Assembly: GCF_002095575.1 (NCBI RefSeq)
Contig: NZ_MLJJ01000032.1
Location: 1-48,408, forward strand
Direction of reading: 5' to 3'
Length of the DNA stretch: 48,408 bases
Origin: Pantoea septica
Lineage (GTDB): Bacteria > Pseudomonadota > Gammaproteobacteria > Enterobacterales > Enterobacteriaceae
The notes beneath the pieces are model-generated. The model did not search any database. It saw only the letters and a list, made by a program, of their open reading frames with translations, and was not told the origin of the DNA. Below, one piece after another: positions 1 to 8,787 of this stretch. Position numbers and translations under genes: made by a program. Numbering within the stretch: position 1 is the stretch's first letter; every line of letters begins with the position of its first letter.

Positions 1-77
1 TGGTGGCTACGACGGGATTTGAACCTGTGACCCCATCATTATGAGTGATGTGCTCTAACCAGCTGAGCTACGTAGCC
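1..77 (-). tRNA. metT: tRNA-Met (elongator, anticodon CAU)
   Basis: Read on the minus strand this is a complete 77-nt cloverleaf starting GGCTACG and ending with an encoded CCA at positions 3-1. The acceptor arms GGCTACG/CGTAGCC pair, the D arm is AGCTCAG-type, and the anticodon loop holds CAT in the context CTCATAA. The T arm contains GGTTCAAATCC. The sequence is nearly that of E. coli elongator tRNA-Met, not the initiator, which would have a C-A mismatch at the acceptor end. It lies downstream of asnB, where E. coli starts the metT-leuW-gln tRNA cluster, so more tRNAs probably follow beyond the window edge. Confidence 0.97.
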
Positions 78-109
78 ATCTTTTTTCGCGTTACCTTCAT
101 CGGCGTTGC

Positions 110-145
110 GGGGCGCATTATGCGTATTGAGCTCTGGAGCGTCAA
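110..145 (-). promoter_or_regulatory. Stringent-type sigma70 promoter of the tRNA-Met operon
   Basis: On the minus strand there is a -35 TTGACG (145-140), a 17-bp spacer, and a -10 CATAAT (122-117), followed immediately by a GC-only discriminator GCGCCCC (116-110). A GC-rich discriminator is the hallmark of stable-RNA promoters that are shut off by ppGpp/DksA. The predicted start leaves about 30 nt of 5' leader for RNase P to remove before the tRNA at 77. Confidence 0.85.
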
Positions 146-248
146 CACATTTTTTGCCGATTTTGGCCTTCGCGCGCCTGTTTGTCTGGCTTGTAACCAG
201 GGTGGTGGATTATTCGCCAGGTTTTGATCGTAACCGCATCAAAGCGAA

Positions 249-277
249 AAAAAAAGGGCCCCGCAAGGCCCTTTTTA
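249..277 (-). terminator. Intrinsic terminator of asnB
   Basis: On the minus strand a GGGCC/GGCCC stem lies 17-45 nt after the asnB stop and is followed by a run of nine T residues. The stem also has A residues on its other side, so it could act weakly in both directions. Confidence 0.85.
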
Positions 278-293
278 TTATGGCTTATTTTGC

Positions 294-1961
294 TTATTTA
301 TAAGCGGACTGATGCACGCCCACCGCACGACCTGAAGGATCGTCCATCGACTTGAACGCTTCGTCCCATTCAATCGCTTTGGCGGAGGAGCAGGCGACCG
401 ACGGACCGCCCGGCACGCACTCCGCCGCGCTCGGCAGCGGGAACAGCTCTTCAAAAATTTCGCGATAGAGGTAGCCCTCTTTCGACGCCGGCGTGTTGTA
501 CGGGAAGCGGAAGTGCGCGGTCGCCAGCTGCTGATCGCTGACCTGCTTCGCCGCGACCTCTTTCAGCGTATCGATCCAGCTGTAGCCGACGCCGTCAGAG
601 AACTGCTCTTTCTGGCGCCAGGCGACGCTTTCCGGCAGATAAGAGGAGAAACATTCGCGCAGGATATGTTTTTCCATCTTGCCGTTGCTGCCGCACATCT
701 TGTCCTGCGGGTTAATGCGCATCGCCACGTCGAGGAATTTCTTGTCGAGGAAAGGCACGCGCGCTTCCACGCCCCAGGCGGACATCGCTTTGTTGGCGCG
801 GGCGCAGTCGTACATATGCAGCGCCATCAGCTTGCGCACGTTCTCTTCATGAAACTCTTTAGCGTTCGGCGCCTTATGGAAGTAGAGGTAGCCGCCGAAT
901 ACTTCGTCCGCGCCCTCGCCGGAGAGCACCATCTTAATGCCCATCGCCTTAATTTTACGCGACATCAGGTACATCGGCGTCGAGGCGCGAATGGTGGTGA
1001 CGTCGTAGGTTTCAATGTGATAAATCACATCGCGAATCGCATCCAGCCCTTCCTGCACGGTAAAGTGAATTTCGTGGTGCACCGTGCCCAGATGTTCAGC
1101 CACCGCTTTCGCCGCTTTCAGATCCGGCGAACCTTCCAGGCCAACCGCGAAAGAGTGCAGCTGCGGCCACCAGGCGTCGCTCTTGTCCTGATCTTCGACG
1201 CGTTTCGCGGCGAAGCGTTTGGTTACCGCCGAGATGATAGAGGAGTCCAGACCGCCGGAGAGCAGCACGCCATACGGCACGTCCGACATCAGGTGGCTTT
1301 TCACCGACTCCTCCAGCGCCTGCTTCAGGCCCGCCGCATCGGTGACGTTATGTTCTACCGCGGCGTACTCCATCCAGTCGCGCTGCCAGTAGCGACGAAT
1401 TTCGCCGTCGGTGCTGGAGAGATAGCTTCCCGGCGGGAACTCTTTAATTGAGCGGCACACCGGCACCAGCGCTTTCATTTCCGACGCGACAAACAGGTTG
1501 CCGTGTTCGTCGTTGCCCATATAGAGCGGGATGATGCCGATATGGTCGCGGCCGATCAGGTATTGCTGCTTCGCGCTGTCCCACAGGATAAAAGCGAACA
1601 TGCCTTCGAGATCGTCGAGGAAGTCGACGCCTTTTTCCTGATAGAGCGCCAGAATGACTTCGCAGTCGGAGCCGGTCTGGAACTGGTAGCGATCGCTCAG
1701 CTCAGCGCGCAGCGCCTGATGGTTGTAAATCTCGCCGTTAACCGCCAGAACATGGGTGTGATCGGCGTTGTACAGCGGCTGGGCGCCGTTGTTGACGTCG
1801 ACGATAGACAGACGTTCATGCGCGAGAATCGCTTTATCGTCGGCATACACGCCGGACCAGTCCGGTCCGCGGTGACGCATCAGGCGAGAACTCTCCAGCG
1901 CTTTTTTACGCAGATCAATCGGATCGCTTTTCAGATCCAACACACCAAAAATAGAACACAT
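294..1961 (-). CDS. asnB: Asparagine synthase B, glutamine-hydrolysing
   Basis: This enzyme makes asparagine from aspartate, ATP and glutamine in the cytoplasm. The protein has 555 residues; E. coli AsnB has 554. It begins MCSIFG, so after Met removal Cys becomes the N-terminal nucleophile of the class II glutaminase domain (about residues 1-190), which also shows RHRGPD. The synthetase domain carries the pyrophosphate loop SGGLDSS near residue 235 and GEGADEVFGGY near 350. It is transcribed alone, with its own terminator before the tRNA. About 290 bp separate it from nagD; that gap holds the nag operon terminator and must contain the asnB promoter, which I could not place with confidence. 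Confidence 0.97.
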   Translation of the reverse strand: MCSIFGVLDLKSDPIDLRKKALESSRLMRHRGPDWSGVYADDKAILAHERLSIVDVNNGAQPLYNADHTHVLAVNGEIYNHQALRAELSDRYQFQTGSDCEVILALYQEKGVDFLDDLEGMFAFILWDSAKQQYLIGRDHIGIIPLYMGNDEHGNLFVASEMKALVPVCRSIKEFPPGSYLSSTDGEIRRYWQRDWMEYAAVEHNVTDAAGLKQALEESVKSHLMSDVPYGVLLSGGLDSSIISAVTKRFAAKRVEDQDKSDAWWPQLHSFAVGLEGSPDLKAAKAVAEHLGTVHHEIHFTVQEGLDAIRDVIYHIETYDVTTIRASTPMYLMSRKIKAMGIKMVLSGEGADEVFGGYLYFHKAPNAKEFHEENVRKLMALHMYDCARANKAMSAWGVEARVPFLDKKFLDVAMRINPQDKMCGSNGKMEKHILRECFSSYLPESVAWRQKEQFSDGVGYSWIDTLKEVAAKQVSDQQLATAHFRFPYNTPASKEGYLYREIFEELFPLPSAAECVPGGPSVACSSAKAIEWDEAFKSMDDPSGRAVGVHQSAYK

Positions 1962-2212
1962 ATTCTGACTCCTGAGCTCGCCTGTCGGCGATGTTATCGT
2001 TGCCTTGTCCGGCAGCCAGCGGCTGCGTGATGTATAAGAAAATGCGCTATTTTATGCAGTCAATGCAAGCATATTCGCCTTTTACTGATAAAAAGATTGC
2101 TTGCGAGGCTTTTAATTTAAATATTATTCAATTTAAAGCGCATTTTATTAACGGATCGGCAATAGATAGCCGGAAGTGGCTAAAAAATGGACAGGCCAGA
2201 GAGGGTTTCAAG

Positions 2213-2241
2213 AGAAAAGCGGCCGCCTGGCGTCAGGCGGC
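2213..2241 (-). terminator. Terminator after the nagBACD operon
   Basis: On the minus strand, just past the nagD stop, GCCGCCTG and CAGGCGGC (2241-2222) form an 8-bp GC stem with a 4-nt loop, followed by CGCTTTTCTC. The U tract is short, so this is a fair but not ideal intrinsic terminator. Confidence 0.6.
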
Positions 2242-2254
2242 GCGAAGAGAATGA

Positions 2255-3007
2255 TTAAAAGAGATCGATATCCGCGACAGAAGGGTAGATCCAGTCGGGG
2301 CGGAAAGGCATGGCGTCGATATCGCTCAGCGTCGAAACGCCAGAGAGCACCAGAATGGTTTCCAGTCCCGCCTGAAAGCCGGCCAGAATGTCGGTGCGCA
2401 GGTTGTCACCGACGATCACCGTCTCCTCGGAGTGAGCCTGCATTTTATTCAGCGCGGCGCGCATGATGTAGGGGCTGGGCTTGCCGACGTAAAACGGGCG
2501 ACGGCCGGAGATTTTTTCAATGCCGGCGCAGAGCGCGCCGCAGGCGGGCACAAAGCCGCGCGCGTGGGTATCGGGGTTGGTGGCGATAAAACGCGCGCCG
2601 CTGGCGACGAAAAAGGCGGCCTTATGCATCATCTCCCAGTTAAAAGAGCGCGTCTCGCCGACGATGACGAAATCGGGATTGACGTCGGTAATCGTAAAGC
2701 CCGCTTTATAGAGTTCATGGATCAGCGCGCCTTCGCCAACCACGTAGGCTTTTTTACCTTCCTGACGACGCAGGAAATCGGCGGTCGCCATCGCGGAGGT
2801 ATAAAACACCGAGTCGGGCACCTCGACGCCGGCGTTGGCGAAGCGGTTCGCCAGATCCTGCGCGGTCTGCGAAGGATAGTTGGTCAGCACCACCAGCGGC
2901 ATCTCTTTTTGCAGGATGCGCTGCAGAAACTCCTGCGCGCCGGGCACGGCGGTGTTGTCATGCATTAACACGCCATCAATATCGCAAATTACGCTTTTTA
3001 TCGTCAT
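2255..3007 (-). CDS. nagD: NagD, HAD-family UMP/ribonucleotide phosphatase
   Basis: This is a haloacid-dehalogenase-superfamily phosphatase of 250 residues, the same length as E. coli NagD, which prefers nucleoside monophosphates such as UMP in vitro. HAD motif I is DIDGVL near residue 10, with the nucleophile and general-acid aspartates two apart. Motif IV is VGDNLRTD near residue 205, with a C2-type cap between them. It is the last gene of nagB-nagA-nagC-nagD, 20 bp after nagC. Its place in an amino-sugar operon is conserved, but its role in GlcNAc use is not established; a clean-up phosphatase role is inference. Confidence 0.94.
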   Translation of the reverse strand: MTIKSVICDIDGVLMHDNTAVPGAQEFLQRILQKEMPLVVLTNYPSQTAQDLANRFANAGVEVPDSVFYTSAMATADFLRRQEGKKAYVVGEGALIHELYKAGFTITDVNPDFVIVGETRSFNWEMMHKAAFFVASGARFIATNPDTHARGFVPACGALCAGIEKISGRRPFYVGKPSPYIMRAALNKMQAHSEETVIVGDNLRTDILAGFQAGLETILVLSGVSTLSDIDAMPFRPDWIYPSVADIDLF

Positions 3008-3027
3008 AGGTTCAGTCCGGGTCGCGT

Positions 3028-4248
3028 TTACTCTTCCAGTAAATGTTGCAGCAGAATGCCGTTGAGCATAGCGCGTTTTGCCAGCGCAAAGGCACCTATC
3101 GCCGAACGATGATCGAGTTCGGAACGCACCACCGGCAGATTTTTGCGGAAGGCGTTGAGCGCTTGCGTGTTGATACAGCCTTCAATGGCCGGGAACAGCA
3201 CTTTCTCGGCATCGGTGATTTCGCCCGCCAGCACCACTTTCTGCGGGTTGAACAGGTTGATTGCAATGGCGATCGCTTTGCCCAGATAGCGTCCGACATA
3301 TTCAATCACTTCACAGGCCAGCGCGTCGCCCTGGTTGGCGGCTTTGCAAATCTGCGCCATCTGGCAAGCGTCCTGGGTCAGCACGCTGGGGTAACCCTGG
3401 CTGAGCAGATGGCGCACGCGGTTTTCGATTGCGCCGTTAGCGGCAATGGTTTCCAGGCAGCCGAAATTGCCGCAGTGGCAGCGTTCGCCGAGCGGATCGA
3501 CCTGAATATGGCCGATTTCGCCTACGTTGCCGTTGCTGCCGAGAAAAATATGGCCGTTGGCGATAATGCCGGCGCCGGTGCCGCGATGGAGCCGCACCAG
3601 AATCGAGTCGGCGCAGTCGCGGCTTGCACCAAAGTAGTGCTCTGCCAGCGCCAGGCTGCGGATATCGTGACCGACGAAGCTGGTGACCTTAAAGCGATGC
3701 TGCAGTCCGGCCACTAGCGGCCAGTGGCTGACGGCGATATGGGGCATATAACGGATCACGCCGTTTATCGGATCGACCAGACCGGGCAGTATCACCGAGA
3801 TGGCGATTAGCTCGCGAATTTTACGCTGGTGGGTATCGATAAAGCTGTCAATAGCGGCGAACAGCGCATGCTCCAGCGTCTCCTGCGTGCGCTCCGGCAG
3901 GGCATAATCCTCCTGCGCCAGCGATTTGCCGCTAAGATCGAACAGCGTCAGCGTGGCGTCATGGCGGCCGAGCCGCACGCCGATGGCGTGGAAGTGGCGC
4001 GTTTCGGTTACGATGGAGATAGCGCGGCGACCGCCGGTGGATGCCTGTTGATCCACCTCTTTGATCAGCCCGCGCTCAATTAGCTGACGAGTAATTTTGG
4101 TGACGCTGGCGGGCGCAAGTTGACTGAGTTCGGCAATCTGAATGCGCGAAATAGGGCCTTGCTGGTCAATCAGCCGGTAAACGGCCGCGCTGTTGAGTTG
4201 CTTGACAAGATCGACATTTCCTATTTGTGTCTGGCCGCCAGTGGTCAT
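3028..4248 (-). CDS. nagC: NagC, N-acetylglucosamine repressor (ROK family)
   Basis: NagC represses nag and chitin/chitobiose genes and is released by GlcNAc-6-phosphate. The 406 residues match the E. coli length. An N-terminal winged helix-turn-helix (about residues 10-75, including SQLAPASVTKITR) is followed by a linker that is almost identical to the E. coli one. The ROK domain shows HRGTGAGI and the zinc-binding motif CHCGNFGCLE. The start lies 7 bp after the nagA stop, so the two are co-transcribed. In E. coli NagC also activates glmUS, so the protein is probably a regulator beyond this operon. Two operator-like palindromes lie in the nagB-nagE gap. Confidence 0.97.
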   Translation of the reverse strand: MTTGGQTQIGNVDLVKQLNSAAVYRLIDQQGPISRIQIAELSQLAPASVTKITRQLIERGLIKEVDQQASTGGRRAISIVTETRHFHAIGVRLGRHDATLTLFDLSGKSLAQEDYALPERTQETLEHALFAAIDSFIDTHQRKIRELIAISVILPGLVDPINGVIRYMPHIAVSHWPLVAGLQHRFKVTSFVGHDIRSLALAEHYFGASRDCADSILVRLHRGTGAGIIANGHIFLGSNGNVGEIGHIQVDPLGERCHCGNFGCLETIAANGAIENRVRHLLSQGYPSVLTQDACQMAQICKAANQGDALACEVIEYVGRYLGKAIAIAINLFNPQKVVLAGEITDAEKVLFPAIEGCINTQALNAFRKNLPVVRSELDHRSAIGAFALAKRAMLNGILLQHLLEE

Positions 4249-4255
4249 TCAGTGC

Positions 4256-5404
4256 TTACTCGCTCAGGACGTCGTCTCCGTTGACAAACGTCTTAGTGAT
4301 ATTGAAATCACGCGTAAAAACAGTAAGGTTGGCGACTTTTCCCGCTTCGACCGTGCCCAGCTGTTTTTCCACGCCCATTGCCTGCGCCGGGTAAAGCGTC
4401 GCCATGCGCAGCGCTTCATCCAACGCGATACCGACATGTTCGACGGCGTTGCGAACCGATTCAATCATAGTAATCGCAGAGCCGCTCAGCGTGCCGTTCT
4501 CGTCCACGCACAGGCCATTGCGATAGTATATTGTTTTGCCAGCGAAAATGAATTTATCAATTTCGGCGCCTGCGGGCGCGGTGGCGTCGGTGACCAGCAC
4601 CAGCTTATTGCCTTTGATACGTTTCGCGTTGCGTACGTTAGCGTAATGGACGTGCAACCCGTCTGCAATAATGCCGCAATAAACATCCGGGGCATCGAAC
4701 AGCGCACCGATCAGGCCCGGCTCGCGTCCGGCGAAAGCGGGCATGGCGTTATAGAGATGGGTAGCGAAGGTTACGCCCGCGCGGAAGCCCGCTTTGGCTT
4801 CGTCATAGGTGGCGTTGGAGTGGCCGGCGGAGACGATGATGCCCGCCTGCGTCAGCTGACGGATCACTGCGTCGCCGGCGTTTTCCGGCGCCAGCGTCAC
4901 CTTGGTAATGACGTCGGCGTTATCGCACAGATAGCGCACCAGCGCCGCATCGGGCAGGCGGATGAGATCGGGATTATGGGTGCCTTTTTTGGCTTTATTC
5001 AGCCAGGGGCCTTCCAGATGCAGGCCGAGCGCCTGATGCTGATGCTTGCGTTTATAGGCGCGCATGGTGTCGATGGCGCGCTTCATCAGCTCGTCGCTGC
5101 TGGTGATGAGCGTGGGCAGAAAGCTGGTGCAGCCTGACTTTTCATTGGCGCGCTGCATAATTTCCAGCGTCTCGACGCTCAGGGCGTCGATGTCGTCGTT
5201 GAACTGCACGCCGCCGCAGCCGTTCAGCTGTAAATCGATAAAGCCGGGAGCGATCAGCGCGCCTGAAACGTCGCGCAGCGCGATATCGGCTGGTAGCGCG
5301 TCGCGCGGACAGACACGTTCGATCAGCCCATCGGCGATAACCACCGCGTGGTTATCCAGAATTTCATGACCGGTATAAATTCGGCCGTTAACTAATGCGT
5401 ACAT
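4256..5404 (-). CDS. nagA: N-acetylglucosamine-6-phosphate deacetylase
   Basis: NagA removes acetate from GlcNAc-6-P to give glucosamine-6-P, the substrate of NagB; this controls the level of the NagC inducer. The 382 residues equal the E. coli length. The amidohydrolase barrel shows LHLEGPW (metal-binding Glu near 131), [11 protein letters not shown] and FATHLYNAM (metal-binding His near 195 and 216), and LVTDATAP with the catalytic Asp near 273. It is the second gene of the minus-strand operon, 57 bp after nagB and 7 bp before nagC. Confidence 0.97.
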   Translation of the reverse strand: MYALVNGRIYTGHEILDNHAVVIADGLIERVCPRDALPADIALRDVSGALIAPGFIDLQLNGCGGVQFNDDIDALSVETLEIMQRANEKSGCTSFLPTLITSSDELMKRAIDTMRAYKRKHQHQALGLHLEGPWLNKAKKGTHNPDLIRLPDAALVRYLCDNADVITKVTLAPENAGDAVIRQLTQAGIIVSAGHSNATYDEAKAGFRAGVTFATHLYNAMPAFAGREPGLIGALFDAPDVYCGIIADGLHVHYANVRNAKRIKGNKLVLVTDATAPAGAEIDKFIFAGKTIYYRNGLCVDENGTLSGSAITMIESVRNAVEHVGIALDEALRMATLYPAQAMGVEKQLGTVEAGKVANLTVFTRDFNITKTFVNGDDVLSE

Positions 5405-5422
5405 CGTGGTTCTCCCGGCTGA

Positions 5423-5446
5423 GCCCGCCAGAGCCTCGCGGCGGGC
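5423..5446 (-). other. Hairpin between nagB and nagA
   Basis: GCCCGCC (5423-5429) and GGCGGGC (5440-5446) form a 7-bp GC stem with a 10-nt loop in the 57-bp gap between nagB and nagA, with no T run after it on the minus strand. It may protect the 3' end of a nagB segment of the mRNA or allow nagB to be made in excess over nagA. That role is inference. Confidence 0.4.
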
Positions 5447-5461
5447 ATTTACAACATCGTC

Positions 5462-6262
5462 TTACACGCCTTTCATATTTTCCGCTTCCATTTCGCGGAA
5501 ATATTTAACGGTTTTCACTTTCAGTTCCATGGTGGCGGGTTCGTCGCATACCACCACCGATTTCGCATGCAGCTGCAGGCAGCTGATGGTCCACATATGG
5601 TTGACGTTGCCTTCTACGGCGGCCTGCAGAGCCTGCGCTTTGACATGGCCGGTCACCAGAATCATTACCTCTTCCGCATCCAGCAGCGTGCCGACGCCGA
5701 CGGTCAGCGCATATTTCGGCACCTGATCCACATCGCCATTGAAGAAGCGCGAGTTCGCCACGCGGGTGTCGTGCGTGAGCGTTTTGATACGGGTACGCGA
5801 GGCGAGAGAGGAAGCCGGTTCGTTAAAAGCGATATGGCCGTCGTTGCCGACGCCGCCCATAAACAGGTGAATTTTACCCAGCGCGCGAATCTTCTCTTCA
5901 TACTGGCGACATTCTGCGTCAATATCTGGCGCATTGCCATTCAGAAGGTTGATATTTTCTGGTTGAATATCAACGTGATCGAAAAAGTTACGGTACATGA
6001 AGCTGTGATAGCTTTCCGGGTGCTCTTTCGGCAGGCCGACATATTCGTCCATATTGAACGTTACCACATGCTTAAAGCTGACCTGGCCCGCTTTGTGCAT
6101 CTCAATAAGATGCTTGTAAGCCTCCAGCGGCGTGCCGCCTGTCGGCAGGCCCAGCACGAAGGGACGGTCCGCGGTAGGGTTAAAAGCATTGATGCGGTTG
6201 ACGATATGACGGGCCGCCCATTTACCGACCTGCGTAGGGGTAGCCAAAGGAATAAGTCGCAT
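5462..6262 (-). CDS. nagB: Glucosamine-6-phosphate deaminase
   Basis: NagB converts glucosamine-6-P to fructose-6-P and ammonia, feeding amino sugars into glycolysis. It has 266 residues, as in E. coli. FNMDEYVG carries the catalytic Asp72, and the segment [11 protein letters not shown] carries Asp141, His143 and Glu148. SRTRIKT holds the Arg/Lys pair that binds the allosteric activator GlcNAc-6-P, so the enzyme should be the hexameric allosteric type. It is the first gene of nagBACD and diverges from nagE across 332 bp of control DNA. Confidence 0.97.
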   Translation of the reverse strand: MRLIPLATPTQVGKWAARHIVNRINAFNPTADRPFVLGLPTGGTPLEAYKHLIEMHKAGQVSFKHVVTFNMDEYVGLPKEHPESYHSFMYRNFFDHVDIQPENINLLNGNAPDIDAECRQYEEKIRALGKIHLFMGGVGNDGHIAFNEPASSLASRTRIKTLTHDTRVANSRFFNGDVDQVPKYALTVGVGTLLDAEEVMILVTGHVKAQALQAAVEGNVNHMWTISCLQLHAKSVVVCDEPATMELKVKTVKYFREMEAENMKGV

Positions 6263-6369
6263 GTTTCACCTCATTCTGAGAAAGGAAAAGGGGGCAACGC
6301 GCTCATCGCGGCGGTCGTCATCACATCAAACCCGTGAAACGATTTCAGCACGCGTTCGCTGCGTCTTGA

Positions 6370-6388
6370 TATTTTTCATCATAAAATA
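6370..6388. promoter_or_regulatory. NagC operator, nagB side
   Basis: This is a 19-bp palindrome centred on 6379 with arms TATTTT and AAAATA, 107 bp upstream of nagB. The A/T-rich arms around a variable core match the general form of NagC/Mlc operators. The core is less palindromic than in the nagE-side site. Confidence 0.6.
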
Positions 6389-6433
6389 AGTTAGGGTTGT
6401 TCGCCAGACGTCTCGGCAGTTAATGGTGCTTTT

Positions 6434-6451
6434 TGGTGATAATTATCACAG
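6434..6451. promoter_or_regulatory. CRP-cAMP binding site in the nag control region
   Basis: GGTGA (6435-6439), a 6-bp spacer TAATTA and TCACA (6446-6450) match 9 of 10 conserved CRP positions. It lies between the two NagC operators, as in E. coli, where CRP activates nagB and nagE and helps the repression loop. Confidence 0.75.
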
Positions 6452-6463
6452 AAGAGACGCGTA

Positions 6464-6482
6464 TAATTTGCGAGGCGAATTA
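6464..6482. promoter_or_regulatory. NagC operator, nagE side
   Basis: TAATTTGCGAGGCGAATTA is a 19-bp palindrome centred on 6473 with only two mismatched pairs around the central A. It resembles the strong E. coli nagE operator, which has A/T arms around a GC-containing core. Confidence 0.7.
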
Positions 6483-6594
6483 ATTTGTCATTACACTGCG
6501 CAACGTGAAGTGTAGTGTCAATCAACCCCTGCAGCTGACAATAAAAAGCAAGCGGCGCAGGGCGAAAAGCCAGTCTCATAGGGGGAAAGGACAA

Positions 6595-8625
6595 ATGTTA
6601 GGTTACTTACAAAAGGTTGGCCGCGCGCTGATGGTGCCGGTAGCGACCCTGCCGGCAGCGGCGATATTAATGGGGGTCGGCTACTGGCTCGATCCGGACG
6701 CCTGGGGCGCAAGCAACGCGCTCGCCGCGCTGCTGATAAAATCAGGCGCGGCCATTATTGAGCATATGTCCGTACTCTTTGCTATCGGCGTGGCTTATGG
6801 GCTGTCAAAAGATAAAGATGGCGCAGCGGCGCTGACCGGCTTCGTCGGTTTCCTGGTGGTGACGACGCTCTGCTCGCCAGCTGCCGTATCAATGATCCAA
6901 AAAATTCCGCTTGATCAGGTGCCTGCCGCCTTCGGCAAAATCGAAAACCAGTTTGTCGGCATTATGGTGGGCATTATCTCCGCGGAGGTTTACAACCGCT
7001 TTAGCCATGTCGAACTGCCGAAGGCGCTCTCTTTCTTTAGCGGACGGCGCCTGGTTCCTATCCTCGTCTCATTCCTGATGATCGCGGTGGCGTTCATTCT
7101 GATGTACATCTGGCCGCTGATCTTTAACGGGCTGGTGAGCTTTGGCGAACATATCCAGAAGCTGGGCTCGGTCGGTGCGGGCGTCTACGCCTTCTTTAAC
7201 CGTCTGCTGATCCCGGTCGGCCTGCATCATGCGCTTAACTCGGTATTCTGGTTCGACGTCGCGGGCATCAACGATATTCCTAAATTCCTCGGCGGCGCGC
7301 AGTCTATCGCTAACGGCACCGGCATTGTCGGCATCACGGGGCGCTATCAGGCGGGCTTCTTCCCGATCATGATGTTCGGCCTGCCCGGCGCGGCGCTGGC
7401 GATCTACCACTGCGCGCGTCCGGAAAACCGCGTTAAAGTCGGCAGTATTATGCTGGCCGCGGCCTTTGCAGCCTTCTTCACCGGCATTACCGAGCCGCTG
7501 GAGTTCTCCTTTATGTTCGTCGCGCCGGTGCTTTACGTCATCCACGCGGTGCTGACCGGCATCTCGGTATTTATCGCCGCCAGCATGCACTGGATCGCTG
7601 GCTTCGGCTTTAGCGCCGGTCTGGTGGATATGGTGCTGTCGAGCCGCAACCCGCTGGCGACCCACTGGTGGATGCTGATCCCGCAGGGCATCGTTTTCTT
7701 TGCGCTCTACTATGTGGTATTCCGCTTCACGATTAAGAAGTTCAACCTGATGACGCCAGGCCGCGAGCTGGCGGTCGCGGGCGACGAAACGGACGGCTAC
7801 GACGTTAACGTCGATACAACCGACAACGGCGAGAGCGCGACCGAATCGCTGGCGCGTCGCTATATCGGCGCCGTCGGCGGCTCCGATAACCTGACCGGCA
7901 TTGATGCCTGTATCACCCGTCTGCGCCTCAACGTAAAAGACTCGGCGCAGGTCAATGAGTCCGTCGCCAAACATCTGGGCGCATCCGGCGTTATCCGCCT
8001 GAACAAACAGAGCGTGCAGGTGATTGTCGGCACCCAGGCGGAAAGCATCGCCACAGCAATGAAAAAAGTGTTGACGAAAGGGCCGGTCGCCTCGGCGGGC
8101 GGTGCGTCAGCGACGCCTGCCGCGCCAGCCGCAAAACCGCAGGCGGCGTTGAATCGCGAGACCAAAACCATCGTGACGCTGATGGCGCCGGTGAGCGGCG
8201 AAGTGGTCGCGCTGGACGCAGTGCCTGACGAAGCTTTCGCCAGCAAGGCGGTAGGCGAAGGGCTGGCGATCAAGCCGAGCGGTAAAACCGTGGTGGCACC
8301 GGTTGCCGGCACCATGGTGAAAATCTTCGACACCAACCATGCCTTCTGCCTGGAAACCAGCAGCGGCGTCGAAATTGTGGTGCATATGGGCCTCGACACC
8401 GTGGCGCTGGGCGGCAAAGGTTTTACCCGGCTGGTGGAAGAGGGCGCGACAGTCGCTGCGGGTCAGCCGGTGCTGGAGATGGATCTCGGCTTCCTCAACG
8501 CCAACGCGCGTTCGATGATCAGTCCGGTTGTGGTCAGCAACAGCGAAGATTTCGCCGGGCTGACGCTGCTGGCGACCGGCACGGTGGTGGCTGGCGAAAC
8601 CCCGCTTTACGAGGTAAAAGGCTAA
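6595..8625 (+). CDS. nagE: N-acetylglucosamine-specific PTS permease EIICBA
   Basis: NagE imports GlcNAc and phosphorylates it to GlcNAc-6-P, which is both inducer and substrate for NagA. I chose the ATG at 6595 because of the GGGGGAAAGG just before it and the typical MLGYLQKVGRALMVP start. The upstream in-frame ATG at 6505 lies in the operator-promoter zone. The protein has 676 residues against 648 in E. coli. The order is IIC (about 1-370, many membrane segments), then IIB with the phosphocysteine Cys439 in DACITRLRL, then IIA with His597 in HMGLDTV. The extra length lies mostly in Ala/Pro-rich linkers between IIC, IIB and IIA. An intrinsic terminator follows. Confidence 0.96.
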   Translation: MLGYLQKVGRALMVPVATLPAAAILMGVGYWLDPDAWGASNALAALLIKSGAAIIEHMSVLFAIGVAYGLSKDKDGAAALTGFVGFLVVTTLCSPAAVSMIQKIPLDQVPAAFGKIENQFVGIMVGIISAEVYNRFSHVELPKALSFFSGRRLVPILVSFLMIAVAFILMYIWPLIFNGLVSFGEHIQKLGSVGAGVYAFFNRLLIPVGLHHALNSVFWFDVAGINDIPKFLGGAQSIANGTGIVGITGRYQAGFFPIMMFGLPGAALAIYHCARPENRVKVGSIMLAAAFAAFFTGITEPLEFSFMFVAPVLYVIHAVLTGISVFIAASMHWIAGFGFSAGLVDMVLSSRNPLATHWWMLIPQGIVFFALYYVVFRFTIKKFNLMTPGRELAVAGDETDGYDVNVDTTDNGESATESLARRYIGAVGGSDNLTGIDACITRLRLNVKDSAQVNESVAKHLGASGVIRLNKQSVQVIVGTQAESIATAMKKVLTKGPVASAGGASATPAAPAAKPQAALNRETKTIVTLMAPVSGEVVALDAVPDEAFASKAVGEGLAIKPSGKTVVAPVAGTMVKIFDTNHAFCLETSSGVEIVVHMGLDTVALGGKGFTRLVEEGATVAAGQPVLEMDLGFLNANARSMISPVVVSNSEDFAGLTLLATGTVVAGETPLYEVKG

Positions 8626-8652
8626 GCCCGTAACCGCATCGCCGTAAAAAAA

Positions 8653-8682
8653 GCAGGCAGGAAGCAATTCCTGCCTTTTTTC
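8653..8682 (+). terminator. Intrinsic terminator of nagE
   Basis: AGGCAGGAA (8655-8663), loop GCAA and TTCCTGCCT (8668-8676) form a 9-bp stem followed by six T residues, 30 bp after the nagE stop. The A run before the stem may make it bidirectional. Confidence 0.92.
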
Positions 8683-8787
8683 GTTTTACCGCCTTAATAA
8701 ACCGGTTGTTTCCCTTCGGCGCTTTGTGGATCATACTCCGTTACTTCGTGGTACAAACCATCCGCTATACGTATTGAGGATTGAGAG

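Larger units (their letters stand above)
6263..6594. promoter_or_regulatory. nagB/nagE divergent control region
   Basis: These 332 bp without a gene separate the divergent nagB and nagE. They hold two NagC-type palindromes (6370-6388 and 6464-6482) and a CRP site (6434-6451), listed separately. The centre-to-centre distance of the palindromes is 94 bp, about nine helical turns, which would suit repression by a NagC-held DNA loop as known in E. coli. A likely nagE ribosome binding site GGGGGAAAGG lies at 6581-6590, followed by ATG at 6595. Confidence 0.85.

Noticed and set aside
45..303. Two short plus-strand open frames over tRNA-Met and its promoter
   Set aside because: They overlap the tRNA, its promoter and the asnB terminator and have no ribosome binding site.
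513..1451. 312-codon open frame antisense to asnB
   Set aside because: It is a shadow frame of asnB with composition of a G+C-rich antisense frame and no known domain.
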